NCBI RefSeq assembly: GCF_013522925.1
Contig: NZ_JAAMQU010000010.1
Location: 124,001-188,000, forward strand
From: Pseudomonas japonica
Lineage (GTDB): Bacteria; Pseudomonadota; Gammaproteobacteria; Pseudomonadales; Pseudomonadaceae
DNA length: 64,000 nucleotides
Reading direction: 5' to 3'
Below, in pieces: positions 35,242 through 44,270 of this stretch. Made by a program: the position numbers and the translations under genes. The notes beneath the pieces are model-generated. The model worked only from the letters and a program-made list of their open reading frames with translations, was not told where the DNA came from and ran no database searches. The number at the start of each line of letters is the position of its first letter. The first letter of the stretch is position 1.

Positions 35242-38200
35242 GCACGCACCTCGGTGCTGCCGCGGCGGGTGAAGCGTCGGCTGGTGCGGTCAAACCACAG
35301 GTAGATCACCGGGGTGGTAAACAGGGTAAGCAATTGGCTCACCAACAGCCCGCCTACCATGACCAGGCCCAACGGCTGGCGCAGTTCGGCGCCGGAACCG
35401 GTCGCGAACATCAGCGGAACTGCGCCAAACAACGCGGCCAGCGTCGTCATCAGGATGGGCCGGAAGCGCAGCAAGGCTGCTTCGAAGATCGCATCCTGCG
35501 GTGCCAGGCCCCGCCCGCGCTCCGCCTCCAACGCGAAGTCGATCATCATGATGGCGTTCTTTTTCACGATGCCGATCAGCAGGATGATGCCGATGATCGC
35601 GATCATCCCCAGGTCCTTGCCGCTCAACAGCAACGCCAGCAGCGCGCCCACCGCCGCCGAGGGCAAGGTGGACAGGATAGTGATCGGGTGGATGTAGCTC
35701 TCGTACAGCACGCCCAGCACGATGTACATGGTGATCACCGCTGCCAGTACCAGCAGCAAGGTGCTGGAGAGCGAAGCCTGGAACGCCGCGGCCGCGCCCT
35801 GGAACTGGGTTTGCACGCCCAGCGGCATGCCGATGTCGCGCTGCACCTGCTCTATTACCTGCACCGCCTCGCCCAGGGATACGCCGTCGCCGAGGTTGAA
35901 TGACAGCGTGACCGCCGGGAACTGGCCCAAATGAGAGATCGCCAGCTGAGCCTGCCGTTGCTCGATCCGCGCCAGGCTGGACAGCCGCACCTGGGTACCG
36001 GTGGTGTCGGTGCTGGTTTCAGTGGTGCTGTTTGTCGACGAGCCGGTGCCGCTGGCCATCTGCATGTCGCTAGTGGTGCTGGCGCTGGTGCTCGAGGACG
36101 CTTTCACATACAGCTGTTCGAGCGCTTGCGGCCCGATTCGCCCGCCATCGGCCGATTGCAGCACCACCCGGTACTGGTTGGCCTGGGTATAGATAGTGGA
36201 AATCTGCCGCTGGCCGAAAGCGTCGTACAGAGCATTGGTGATGTCCGACACCTTCACGCCCAGGCGCATGGCGGCGTCGCGGTCGATGTCCAGGTACACC
36301 TGCAGGCCCTTGTCCTGAAGGTCGCTGGCCACATCTTTCAGTTCCGGCCGCTCGCGCAAGGCATCCACCAGGGTACCGGTCCACTCCGCCAGCAGTTCGG
36401 CGTCCGGCGAGGCCAGGCTGAACTGGTACTGGGTGCGGCTGACCCGGTCTTCGATGGTGAGGTCCTGCACCGGTTGCATGAACAGCCGCACCCCCACCAG
36501 CCGGTTCACCTCCGGCTGAAGCCGGGCGATCACCTGTTCCGCGCTGAGGTCACGCTCGGCGTGCGGCTTGAGGTTGATCAACAGGCGGCCACTGTTGAGC
36601 GTGGCATTGTCGCCGTCCACGCCGATATAGGACGACAGGCTCTGCACTGCCGGGTCGCGCAGGATGATCTCGGCCAGCGCCTGCTGGCGCTCGCTCATGG
36701 CCTGGAAGGATATCGCCTGGGGTGCCTCGGAAACCGCCTGGATGAACCCCGTGTCTTGCACAGGGAAGAAACCCTTGGGCACGATCAGGTACAGCACCAC
36801 GGTGAGTGCCAAAGTGGCCACGGCGACCAGCAGGGTCAGCGGCTGGTGCCGAAGTACCCAGGCAAGCCCGGTGGAATAGCGGGCCACCAGCCAATCCAGC
36901 CACGCACCACTGGCGCGGTAGAAGCGCGACTGCTCACCCTCCGGCGGTTCGCGTTTGAGCATGCGGGCGCACATCATCGGCGTGAGGGTGAGCGACACCA
37001 CCAGCGAAATCAGAATGGCCACGGCCAGGGTGATAGCGAACTCGCGGAACAGCCGGCCAACCACATCCCCCATGAACAACAGGGGAATCAATACGGCGAT
37101 CAACGAGAACGTGAGGGAAATGAGCGTGAAACCGATCTGCTTGGCGCCCTTGATGGCCGCCTGCAGGGGCGTTTCGCCCTCCTCTATATGCCGGGCGATG
37201 TTCTCCAGCATCACGATGGCGTCATCCACCACAAACCCCGTTGCGATGGTAAGCGCCATCAGCGTGAGGTTGTTGACCGAGAAGCCCGCCAGGTACATCA
37301 CGCCAAAGGTGCCGATCAGCGACAGCGGCACGGTAATGGAGGGAATAAGGGTCGCACTCAAGCGGCGCAGGAACAGGAAGGTGACCAGCACTACCAGCGC
37401 CACGGCGAACAGCAGCTCGGTTTGCACATCGTGCACCGAGGCGCGAATGGTCTGGGTGCGGTCGCTGAGCACGGTCACGTCCAGCCCGGCCGGCATGCTC
37501 GCCGTCAGGGTAGGCAGCACGGCTTTTATACGGTCTACCACGTCAATCACATTGGCGCCGGGCTGGCGCTGGATGTTCAGCAACACCGCCTGGTTGCGGT
37601 TCGCCCAGGCCGCCAGGCGCTCGTTTTCCGCGCCATCGGCGATTTCGGCCACGTCGCGCAAGCGCAAGGGCGCGCCGTTCTTGTAAGCCAGAATGAGGCT
37701 GGCGTATTCCTCGGGCGAGCGCAGCTGGTCATTGGCGTCCAGCATGGACACTCGCGTGGGCCCATCGAAGTTGCCCTTGGGCTGGTTCACGTTGGACGCA
37801 CCGATGAGGGTGCGCACGTCCGCCAGGCTGAGCCCAGCGGCCGCCAGCGCCTGCGGATTCACCTTGATGCGCACCGCGTGGCGCTGGCCACCGGCAATGC
37901 TCACCATGCCCACGCCGCCAATCTGGGCGATTTTCTGCGCCATGCGGGTGTCCACCAGGTCGTTGACCTTGGGCAATGGCAGGGTGCGTGAGCTGATGGC
38001 AATGGTGAGTACCGGCGTGTCGGCAGGGTTGACCTTGTTGTACACCGGCGGCGCGGGCAGGTCGTTGGGCAGCAGGTTGTTCGCCGCGTTGATTGCCGCC
38101 TGCACTTCCTGCTCGGCCACGTCCATGTCCAACGCCAGGCTGAAGCGCAGGGTAATGACCGATGCGCCGCCCGAGCTGGTGGATGCCATCTGCTCCAGCC

Positions 38201-38426
38201 CCGGCATCTGCCCGAACTGGCGCTCCAGCGGGGCGGTCACCGCGCTGGTCATCACCTGCGGGCTGGCCCCGGGATAGAGGGTCATCACCCGGATGGTGGG
38301 GTAGTCGACCTGCGGCAACGCGGACACGGGCATCAACCGCCAGCCAATAAGCCCGGCCAGCACGATCGCCAGCATGCTCAAGGTGGTAGCGACGGGCCTG
38401 AGAATGAACAGGCGAGAAAGGTTCAT
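35238..38426 (-). CDS. muxB: RND efflux transporter MuxB (MdtB-like)
   Basis: A 1062-residue RND chain that should pair with MuxC. The proton-relay motif is ATGFVVDDAIVMLENIARH, and MNLSRLFILRPVATTLSMLA opens the protein. An odd feature is a Ser/Thr-rich low-complexity stretch at about 771-812 (VKASSSTSASTTSDMQMASG and beyond) in the second periplasmic loop, just before the usual VRLSSLARIEQ segment. Typical MdtB/MuxB proteins are about 1040 residues, and this insertion accounts for the extra length. Its start overlaps the muxA stop, and its stop overlaps the muxC start. Confidence 0.94.
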   Translation of the reverse strand: MNLSRLFILRPVATTLSMLAIVLAGLIGWRLMPVSALPQVDYPTIRVMTLYPGASPQVMTSAVTAPLERQFGQMPGLEQMASTSSGGASVITLRFSLALDMDVAEQEVQAAINAANNLLPNDLPAPPVYNKVNPADTPVLTIAISSRTLPLPKVNDLVDTRMAQKIAQIGGVGMVSIAGGQRHAVRIKVNPQALAAAGLSLADVRTLIGASNVNQPKGNFDGPTRVSMLDANDQLRSPEEYASLILAYKNGAPLRLRDVAEIADGAENERLAAWANRNQAVLLNIQRQPGANVIDVVDRIKAVLPTLTASMPAGLDVTVLSDRTQTIRASVHDVQTELLFAVALVVLVTFLFLRRLSATLIPSITVPLSLIGTFGVMYLAGFSVNNLTLMALTIATGFVVDDAIVMLENIARHIEEGETPLQAAIKGAKQIGFTLISLTFSLIAVLIPLLFMGDVVGRLFREFAITLAVAILISLVVSLTLTPMMCARMLKREPPEGEQSRFYRASGAWLDWLVARYSTGLAWVLRHQPLTLLVAVATLALTVVLYLIVPKGFFPVQDTGFIQAVSEAPQAISFQAMSERQQALAEIILRDPAVQSLSSYIGVDGDNATLNSGRLLINLKPHAERDLSAEQVIARLQPEVNRLVGVRLFMQPVQDLTIEDRVSRTQYQFSLASPDAELLAEWTGTLVDALRERPELKDVASDLQDKGLQVYLDIDRDAAMRLGVKVSDITNALYDAFGQRQISTIYTQANQYRVVLQSADGGRIGPQALEQLYVKASSSTSASTTSDMQMASGTGSSTNSTTETSTDTTGTQVRLSSLARIEQRQAQLAISHLGQFPAVTLSFNLGDGVSLGEAVQVIEQVQRDIGMPLGVQTQFQGAAAAFQASLSSTLLLVLAAVITMYIVLGVLYESYIHPITILSTLPSAAVGALLALLLSGKDLGMIAIIGIILLIGIVKKNAIMMIDFALEAERGRGLAPQDAIFEAALLRFRPILMTTLAALFGAVPLMFATGSGAELRQPLGLVMVGGLLVSQLLTLFTTPVIYLWFDRTSRRFTRRGSTEVRA

Positions 38427-39721
38427 GCGCCAGCCTTGCTCGGGCCAGCGGCTTCACTCGGCGTGGTGCCTTGCAGGTGTTCCCCGGGGCTTGTCGGCAA
38501 CGCGCGGTTGTCGTTCACCACTTCCACCTCACTGCCGTCGCGCAGCCGGTCGGTGCCTTCGAGCACAATACGGTCGCCCTTGGCCAACCCGCTTTCGATC
38601 ACCGTGGAATTGCCATCGCTGGCGCCCACCTTCAGTTGGCGCACCCGCACCTTGTTCTCCCCTTCCAGCACGTACACGAAGGTACCATCGGTACCGAACT
38701 GGATTGCCGCGCTGGGTGCCAGCACCACCTGGTGCAGGGTGTTGACCAGCAACCGCACGTTCACGAACTGATTGGGGAAGAGCCGTTCGTCCTTGTTGTC
38801 GAAGCGGGCCTTGAACTTCAGGGTGCCGGTAGAGGTGTCGATCTGGTTGTCCGGGCTGGCCAGCACACCACTGGCCACCAGCTCGCGGTCGGCCCGGTCC
38901 CAGGCCTCCACGCTCAGCTTCTGCCCGTTGCGGTACTGGGCAAGCACGGGGTCGATCTGGGTTTCGGGCAGGGTAAAGGCGATACTGATCGGCTGCATCT
39001 GGGTGACCACGGCCACGGCGGTGCTGTCGTTGGCGGCCAGCAGGTTACCGGCATCGAGCTGACGCAGCCCTACCCGGCCTGACAGCGGCGCGCGAATATC
39101 GGTGAATTGAAGGTTCAGCCGAGCATCTTCCACCGCCGCGGTGTTGGTTTTTACCGTGGCCTGGTATTGCGCCACCAGCGCTTCCTGGGTGTCCAGGGTT
39201 TGCCGGGCGATGCTGTCCTGAGCGAACAGGTCCCGATAACGCTTGAAGTCCACCTGGGCATTTTTAAGTTGGGCCTGGTTCTCTCCCAGCGTGCCCTCGG
39301 CCTGCTGCAGGGCGATGCGGTAGCTGCGGGGGTCGATCTGCGCCAACAGGTCACCGGCTTTCACCGCCTGCCCTTCCTGGAAATTCACCTTGACCAGCTC
39401 ACCGGCTACGCGGGTACGCACGTTTACTGTATTGAGCGCGGTAACCGTGCCCAGGGCCTTGAGGTACACCGGGAACTCCCCCACGGTTACCGTGCCCACC
39501 CGCACGGGAGTTGGCCCGGCCGCATCTCCGCCAAAACCGGGGCGCATCGGGTTGCCACCTGGCCGGCGGGCATGGCCCTGGGCCTTGGCTTGCTCCTGCC
39601 CGGCCGGGGCCTGACGGTGATTCCAGTACCACAGGGCGGCGCCAGCCAACGCCAGCAGCAATAGCGCCAGCAAGGCGCGTTTCATCAGAGGGGAACGTGT
39701 TTGCTGCGAACGATCTACCAT
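38423..39721 (-). CDS. muxA: MuxA periplasmic adaptor (MdtA-like)
   Basis: A 432-residue membrane-fusion protein anchored by one helix (about 14-30, RALLALLLLALAGAALWYW). The lipoyl halves are LVKVNFQEGQAVKAGDLLAQ and FTDIRAPLSGRVGLRQLDAG, with a coiled-coil hairpin between and a beta-barrel domain after. ATG 39721 (MVDRSQQTRS) is preferred because it leaves a short cytosolic N-terminus before the anchor, as in homologues; the frame is open further upstream without support. It is the first gene of the mux operon. The 165 bases between it and tpx must hold its promoter, but no clear operator was seen. Confidence 0.9.
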   Translation of the reverse strand: MVDRSQQTRSPLMKRALLALLLLALAGAALWYWNHRQAPAGQEQAKAQGHARRPGGNPMRPGFGGDAAGPTPVRVGTVTVGEFPVYLKALGTVTALNTVNVRTRVAGELVKVNFQEGQAVKAGDLLAQIDPRSYRIALQQAEGTLGENQAQLKNAQVDFKRYRDLFAQDSIARQTLDTQEALVAQYQATVKTNTAAVEDARLNLQFTDIRAPLSGRVGLRQLDAGNLLAANDSTAVAVVTQMQPISIAFTLPETQIDPVLAQYRNGQKLSVEAWDRADRELVASGVLASPDNQIDTSTGTLKFKARFDNKDERLFPNQFVNVRLLVNTLHQVVLAPSAAIQFGTDGTFVYVLEGENKVRVRQLKVGASDGNSTVIESGLAKGDRIVLEGTDRLRDGSEVEVVNDNRALPTSPGEHLQGTTPSEAAGPSKAGA

Positions 39722-39886
39722 GGTGCGGCTCAGCTTTCCTTCAGGACGCTGAACGATAAGCACTTGGGCGTGTTTCGCAAAGCGCATTTACCGGTCTTTT
39801 ACGTATTGGCAACAAGACGTTACCAAACCGTACAAGGTAATGGCAGGCGGTGGCGACGCGGCGAACAGGCCGCGCCGCCGGAGGGC

Positions 39887-40387
39887 TTACTTCAGAACAG
39901 CCAGCGCTGCCTCGTAGTTCGGCTCCTGGCCGATTTCCGGGACCAGTTCGCTGTGCAGGACTTTGTCCTGCTCGTCGAGCACCACCACGGCGCGCGCGGT
40001 AAGGCCCTTGAGCGGGCCTTCGGCAATGGCTACGCCGTAGGCTTCGATGAACTCACGGCCGCGCAGGGTGGACAGGTTAACCACATTGCTCAGGCCTTCG
40101 GCACCGCAGAAACGTGCCTGGGCGAACGGCAGGTCGGCGGAAATGCACAGTACCGCGGTGTTTTCCAGGGTGCTGGCCTGCTCGTTGAACTTGCGCACGG
40201 AAGTGGCGCAGGTGGGCGTGTCGACGCTTGGGAAGATGTTCAGCACCTTGCGCTTGCCAGCGAAGTCGGCAAGGGATTTGTCGCTGAGGTCCCCGGCAAC
40301 CAGAGAGAATGCCGGCGCCTGGCTGCCGGCCTCGGGAAGCTGGCCGTCGACACGGACCGGGTTGCCCTTGAGGGTCACTTGAGCCAT
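39887..40387 (-). CDS. tpx: Thiol peroxidase Tpx
   Basis: A 166-residue atypical 2-Cys peroxiredoxin that reduces H2O2 and lipid hydroperoxides using thioredoxin. The peroxidatic Cys60 lies in SVDTPTCATSVRKF and the resolving Cys94 in FAQARFCGAEG, at the spacing known for Tpx. ATG 40387 matches the family N-terminus (MAQVTLKGNPV) and follows AGGAAAC; the frame continues upstream without homology. It is a single gene divergent from moaA. A GC-rich hairpin after its stop lacks a T-run. Confidence 0.96.
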   Translation of the reverse strand: MAQVTLKGNPVRVDGQLPEAGSQAPAFSLVAGDLSDKSLADFAGKRKVLNIFPSVDTPTCATSVRKFNEQASTLENTAVLCISADLPFAQARFCGAEGLSNVVNLSTLRGREFIEAYGVAIAEGPLKGLTARAVVVLDEQDKVLHSELVPEIGQEPNYEAALAVLK

Positions 40388-40698
40388 GGACTGTTTCCTT
40401 CTATAGGAGGTGGATGGGAAGCGGCGAGTTAACCATGAATAGCCGGGTACCACCATCGCCGGAATGTAGCCGGATCTGACAGCCCGGGTACACCTGCGCC
40501 GCTTCGGACAGAACCCCCGCCCATCAAGGCGGTCTATCAGCCCATTGCAACCAGCAATTAGACGCTCGCCCCTCCGGGTCGTAACCTGTTCGTGCAAGGG
40601 ATGCTGTTTCGGTTGGCCTGGCGTACCCTGTAGGGGTGCAGGCCGTAGCTGATTCCCGAGGCCGTGGCCAGGCGGCACACTTTCCAAGCGAGGCGCAG
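40388..40698. other. Divergent tpx-moaA intergenic region
   Basis: This 311-base stretch separates divergent tpx and moaA and should hold both promoters. I looked for a molybdenum-cofactor riboswitch and for palindromic operators and found none that I can support. No small open frame with a good ribosome-binding site was seen. Confidence 0.5.
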
Positions 40699-41697
40699 AT
40701 GGCGCAGCGGTACCTCACCGACAGTTTTGCCAGAAGGGTCGACTACCTGCGGATGTCGGTCACGGATCGCTGTGACTTCCGTTGCGTGTACTGCATGGCC
40801 GAAGACATGCAGTTCCTGCCGCGCCAGCGCATTCTCACCCTTGAAGAGCTCCACGAGATGGCCCGCGCCTTCGTGGCGCTGGGTACCCGCAAGATTCGCC
40901 TCACCGGTGGCGAGCCGCTGGTGCGCGCGGGCATCGTGGAGCTGTGCGCGAAGATCGCCGCCCTCCCCGGCCTGCAGGAACTGTGCATGACCAGCAATGG
41001 TTCACAGCTTGGCCGGCTCGCCCAGCCACTGCGTGACGCAGGTCTGAGCCGGCTGAACATCAGCCTGGACAGCCTCGATCCCGAACGCTTCCGCGAGCTC
41101 ACACGCACCGGCGACCTGGCGCAGGTGATCAACGGCATTGATGCGGCCAACGCAGCGGGCTTTACCCATACCAAGCTCAATTGCGTGGTAATGAAAGGCC
41201 GCAACGATCATGAGATCAACAACCTCGTGCAGTTCGCCATCGACCGCGGCCTGGATATCAGCTTCATCGAAGAAATGCCCTTGGGCACCATCACCGAGCA
41301 CAGCCGTGCCGAGGCTTTCTTTTCCAGCGACGACGTGCGCGCCCGTATCGGCGAACGCTTTACCCTCATGCCCGCCACAGACACCACTCACGGCCCGTCG
41401 CGCTATTGGCGGGTGGCCGAGGCGCCGAACAGCCGTATAGGCTTCATCTCGCCGCACAGCCATAACTTCTGCGCCACCTGCAACCGGGTGCGGCTTACCG
41501 TCGAGGGGCGGCTTTTGCTGTGCCTGGGCAACGAGCACGCGGTAGACCTCAAGGCCGTGCTGCGCGCCAACCCTGGCCAGCCCGAGCGGCTGGAACGGGC
41601 CATTGTGGAGGGCATGGCGCTGAAGCCGCTGCGCCACGAGTTCAAGCTCAATGATGATGTGCAGGTGGTGCGCTTCATGAACATGACCGGCGGTTGA
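40699..41697 (+). CDS. moaA: GTP 3',8-cyclase MoaA
   Basis: A 332-residue radical-SAM enzyme that starts molybdenum-cofactor synthesis by cyclising GTP, working with MoaC. The SAM cluster motif is CDFRCVYC (Cys25, Cys29, Cys32), and the second C-terminal cluster is CATCNRVRLTVEGRLLLC. GGEPL and the C-terminal double Gly (MTGG), both needed in MoaA, are present. ATG 40699 is chosen because it begins the conserved region (MAQRYLTDSFARRVDYLRMS) and follows GAGG. No other molybdopterin gene is adjacent. Confidence 0.96.
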   Translation: MAQRYLTDSFARRVDYLRMSVTDRCDFRCVYCMAEDMQFLPRQRILTLEELHEMARAFVALGTRKIRLTGGEPLVRAGIVELCAKIAALPGLQELCMTSNGSQLGRLAQPLRDAGLSRLNISLDSLDPERFRELTRTGDLAQVINGIDAANAAGFTHTKLNCVVMKGRNDHEINNLVQFAIDRGLDISFIEEMPLGTITEHSRAEAFFSSDDVRARIGERFTLMPATDTTHGPSRYWRVAEAPNSRIGFISPHSHNFCATCNRVRLTVEGRLLLCLGNEHAVDLKAVLRANPGQPERLERAIVEGMALKPLRHEFKLNDDVQVVRFMNMTGG

Positions 41698-41827
41698 GCC
41701 CAGCGGGGCGGGCAAGCGCAACGGAATATCCTTTAAGGCCCGGCTGCATTAAAATGATGGCCCTCGACACCCCGCCGGGTGCCCGCTTTCCATGCCAGCC
41801 GCCTCAAGGCCATTCAGGAACCCACCG

Positions 41828-42787
41828 ATGGAACATCGTGAAGCGCTGATCGCGCTGCGCACCTTTCTCTCTACCCAGATCCTCGGCCAGGACAAACTCA
41901 TCGATCGCTTGCTGATCGTGCTGCTTGCCGACGGCCACATGCTGGTGGAGGGCGCGCCGGGGCTGGCCAAGACCAAAGCCATCAAGGAGTTGGCCGAAGG
42001 GGTGGAAGCCCAGTTCCATCGCATCCAGTTCACCCCTGACCTGCTGCCTGCCGACATCACTGGTACCGAGATCTATCGCCCGGAAACCGGCAGCTTCGTG
42101 TTCCAGCAAGGGCCGATTTTCCACAACCTGGTACTGGCCGACGAAATCAACCGGGCACCGGCCAAGGTGCAATCGGCGCTGCTTGAAGCCATGGCTGAAC
42201 GCCAGGTGAGTGTTGGCCGCAGCACTTACGACCTTTCGCCGCTGTTTCTGGTGATGGCCACGCAGAACCCCATTGAGCAAGAGGGTACCTATCCCCTTCC
42301 CGAGGCGCAGCTGGACCGGTTCCTGATGCATGTGAAAATCGGCTTCCCCGACGCATCGGTGGAACGGCGAATTCTCCAGCAGGCCCGTGGCGAAGCCCTA
42401 AATGGCGAAACCAAACCTGAACGCCGGGTAAGCCAGCAGGCGATCTTTGCCGCGCGCAAGGAAATTCTCGGCCTGTACATGGCCGACGCGGTGGAGGAGT
42501 ACCTGGTGCAGTTGGTGATGGCTACCCGTACCCCGGCAAAGTACGACGCCGAACTCGCCGAATGGCTGACGTATGGCGCCAGCCCGCGGGGCTCGATTTC
42601 CCTCGACCGCTGCGCCCGGGCCCATGCCTGGCTGGCCGGGCGCGACTTCGTCAGCCCCGAAGACCTCCAGGCGATAATCTTCGACGTGTTGCGTCATCGC
42701 ATCATCCTTTCCTTCGAAGCGGAGGCCGCCGGGGTGGATCAGGATCGCGTTATTCAGCGAATTCTCGACGTGGTCGCGGTGGCCTGA
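41828..42787 (+). CDS. MoxR-family AAA+ ATPase
   Basis: A 319-residue MoxR ATPase, thought to act as a chaperone that inserts metals or helps assemble complexes with VWA proteins. Walker A is GAPGLAKTK (42-50), the Walker B region is NLVLADEINRAPAKVQSALL, and sensor and C-terminal lid segments follow (ATQNPIEQEGTYPLPEAQLDRF). ATG 41828 follows AGGAAC and starts right before the conserved region. It heads an operon of DUF58, DUF4381 and Bat genes, the standard MoxR-Bat arrangement. The client protein complex is unknown. Confidence 0.93.
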   Translation: MEHREALIALRTFLSTQILGQDKLIDRLLIVLLADGHMLVEGAPGLAKTKAIKELAEGVEAQFHRIQFTPDLLPADITGTEIYRPETGSFVFQQGPIFHNLVLADEINRAPAKVQSALLEAMAERQVSVGRSTYDLSPLFLVMATQNPIEQEGTYPLPEAQLDRFLMHVKIGFPDASVERRILQQARGEALNGETKPERRVSQQAIFAARKEILGLYMADAVEEYLVQLVMATRTPAKYDAELAEWLTYGASPRGSISLDRCARAHAWLAGRDFVSPEDLQAIIFDVLRHRIILSFEAEAAGVDQDRVIQRILDVVAVA

Positions 42788-42795
42788 GCCAGACC

Positions 42796-43761
42796 ATGAA
42801 CAGCCACCCACGGGCCGCACCAGGCATCACCGTTACCCTCGCCGAACTGATCGAGATGCGCCATCGGGTGCGCGAGGTGCAGCTGTTTTCCAAGCCCGGC
42901 CAGCGCAGCCCGTTGATCGGCCTGCACCACTCCAAGTTGCGTGGGCGCGGCGTGGATTTCGATCAGGTGCGCGTGTACCAGGCTGGGGACGACGTACGTA
43001 ACATCGACTGGCGGGTAACAGCGCGCACCCAGGAGCCCCACACCAAGCTCTTCCATGAAGAGCGGGAACGGCCGATCTTCATCCTGGTGGAGCAAAGCCG
43101 GCAATTGTTCTTCGGTTCGGCCAGTGCGTTCAAATCCACCGTCGCGGCGCGGGTGGCAGCGCTGTTTGGCTGGGCCACGCTGGAACACAACGACCGCATC
43201 GGCGGGTTGGTATTCGGCGACCTTGAGCACTACGAGATCAAACCCCGGCGCAGCAAGCAAAGCCTGCTGCAACTGCTCGACCGCCTGGCCCGGGTAAACG
43301 CCGCACTGACCACTGACAGCGCCCCGGCCGCGGACCCGCTGGGCATCGCGCTTCGCCGGGCGCGGGAAGTATTGCGCCCCGGCAGCCTGGCGATCGTGAT
43401 CTGTGATGAACGCGCCCTGAGCGATGCCGCCGAGCAGCAATTGACCCTGCTGGCACGGCATTGCGACCTGCTGCTGCTGCCCATCAGCGACCCCATGGAC
43501 CACGCACTGCCGGCCGCTGGGCTGCTGCAGTTCGGCCTGGGTGAAGCGCACCTGGAAATCGACACCAGCGACGCGCAGCTGCGGCGCGATTATCAGGCAC
43601 TGGCCGAGGCACGCCAGGCACGCTGGGAACGCCTTGGGCAGAAGCTGGGTTTGCTGGTACTGCCGTTGAGCACCCGCGCCGACGCCGTGGACCAGCTACG
43701 CGAGTACACCATCGCCAGGCCCCGGCCCGGCATGCAGCCCGTGGCGAGCCCCGTACAATGA
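42796..43761 (+). CDS. DUF58 domain protein
   Basis: A 321-residue protein with the DUF58 core: VRVYQAGDDVRNIDWRVTAR near residues 57-76 is diagnostic, followed by a VWA-like half (RPIFILVEQSRQLFFGS). No membrane helix is seen, unlike some DUF58 proteins. It lies eight bases after moxR, and its stop overlaps the start of the next gene. DUF58 proteins always accompany MoxR ATPases and are probably partners or substrates of them; no reaction is known. Confidence 0.92.
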   Translation: MNSHPRAAPGITVTLAELIEMRHRVREVQLFSKPGQRSPLIGLHHSKLRGRGVDFDQVRVYQAGDDVRNIDWRVTARTQEPHTKLFHEERERPIFILVEQSRQLFFGSASAFKSTVAARVAALFGWATLEHNDRIGGLVFGDLEHYEIKPRRSKQSLLQLLDRLARVNAALTTDSAPAADPLGIALRRAREVLRPGSLAIVICDERALSDAAEQQLTLLARHCDLLLLPISDPMDHALPAAGLLQFGLGEAHLEIDTSDAQLRRDYQALAEARQARWERLGQKLGLLVLPLSTRADAVDQLREYTIARPRPGMQPVASPVQ

Positions 43762-44270
43762 ACCCGTTGGCACGGCTGCAGCCGTTGATCGAACCGCCGG
43801 CCGTTGGCGCCTGGCCGCTGGCCGCAGGCTGGTGGGGGTTGGCGGCGCTGCTGGTGGCGGCGGCAATCACGGCGCTGTGGTACTGGCGCAGGCAACCCTT
43901 GCCCGAAGAGCCCCCTTTGGAGGTGCCCGTGCCTGCGGCCGATAACGCCGTGGACCCGGTACGCCTCGAAGCATTGGCCGAACTGGCACTCATGCCCCGC
44001 CCTTACGACGGTGCGCCAGCCGGTGCCTGGCTGCAGCAACTCAACGCCCTGCTCAAGCGTGTGTGCCGCAACCATTACCCCGGGGCCCACAGCCATACCC
44101 TCAACGGCCGTAAATGGCTGGCGTTCCTGGACAACCGTTGCCCCGCCGCGGGGCTTACGCGCTGGATGATCCTGGTAGAAGGGGTGTACCGGCCCGAGTG
44201 CAAACTCGACGACAAAGCCATCAACGGGTTGTATCAGGCGGTTGAAATCTGGATTCGCAAACATGCTTGA
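43758..44270 (+). CDS. DUF4381 membrane protein
   Basis: A 170-residue protein with a single membrane helix at about 23-45 (AAGWWGLAALLVAAAITALWYW) and a cytosolic C-terminal part containing YRPECKLDDKAINGLYQAVEIWI. This matches DUF4381 proteins, which sit between the DUF58 and VWA genes of MoxR operons. ATG 43758 overlaps the DUF58 stop, and its stop overlaps the next start. It may dock the other components at the membrane. Confidence 0.88.
   Translation: MNPLARLQPLIEPPAVGAWPLAAGWWGLAALLVAAAITALWYWRRQPLPEEPPLEVPVPAADNAVDPVRLEALAELALMPRPYDGAPAGAWLQQLNALLKRVCRNHYPGAHSHTLNGRKWLAFLDNRCPAAGLTRWMILVEGVYRPECKLDDKAINGLYQAVEIWIRKHA

Noticed and set aside
35931..37991. 686-codon open frame on the plus strand opposite muxB
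   Set aside because: It is a codon-bias shadow of muxB: its product is rich in His, Arg and Gln, has no recognisable domain and no ribosome-binding site. Similar shadows oppose muxC (32191-34212, 34333-35304) and the VOC protein gene (8437-9528).
39840..39886. GC-rich hairpin after tpx
   Set aside because: It can fold but has no T-run in the tpx direction, so I did not list it as a terminator.
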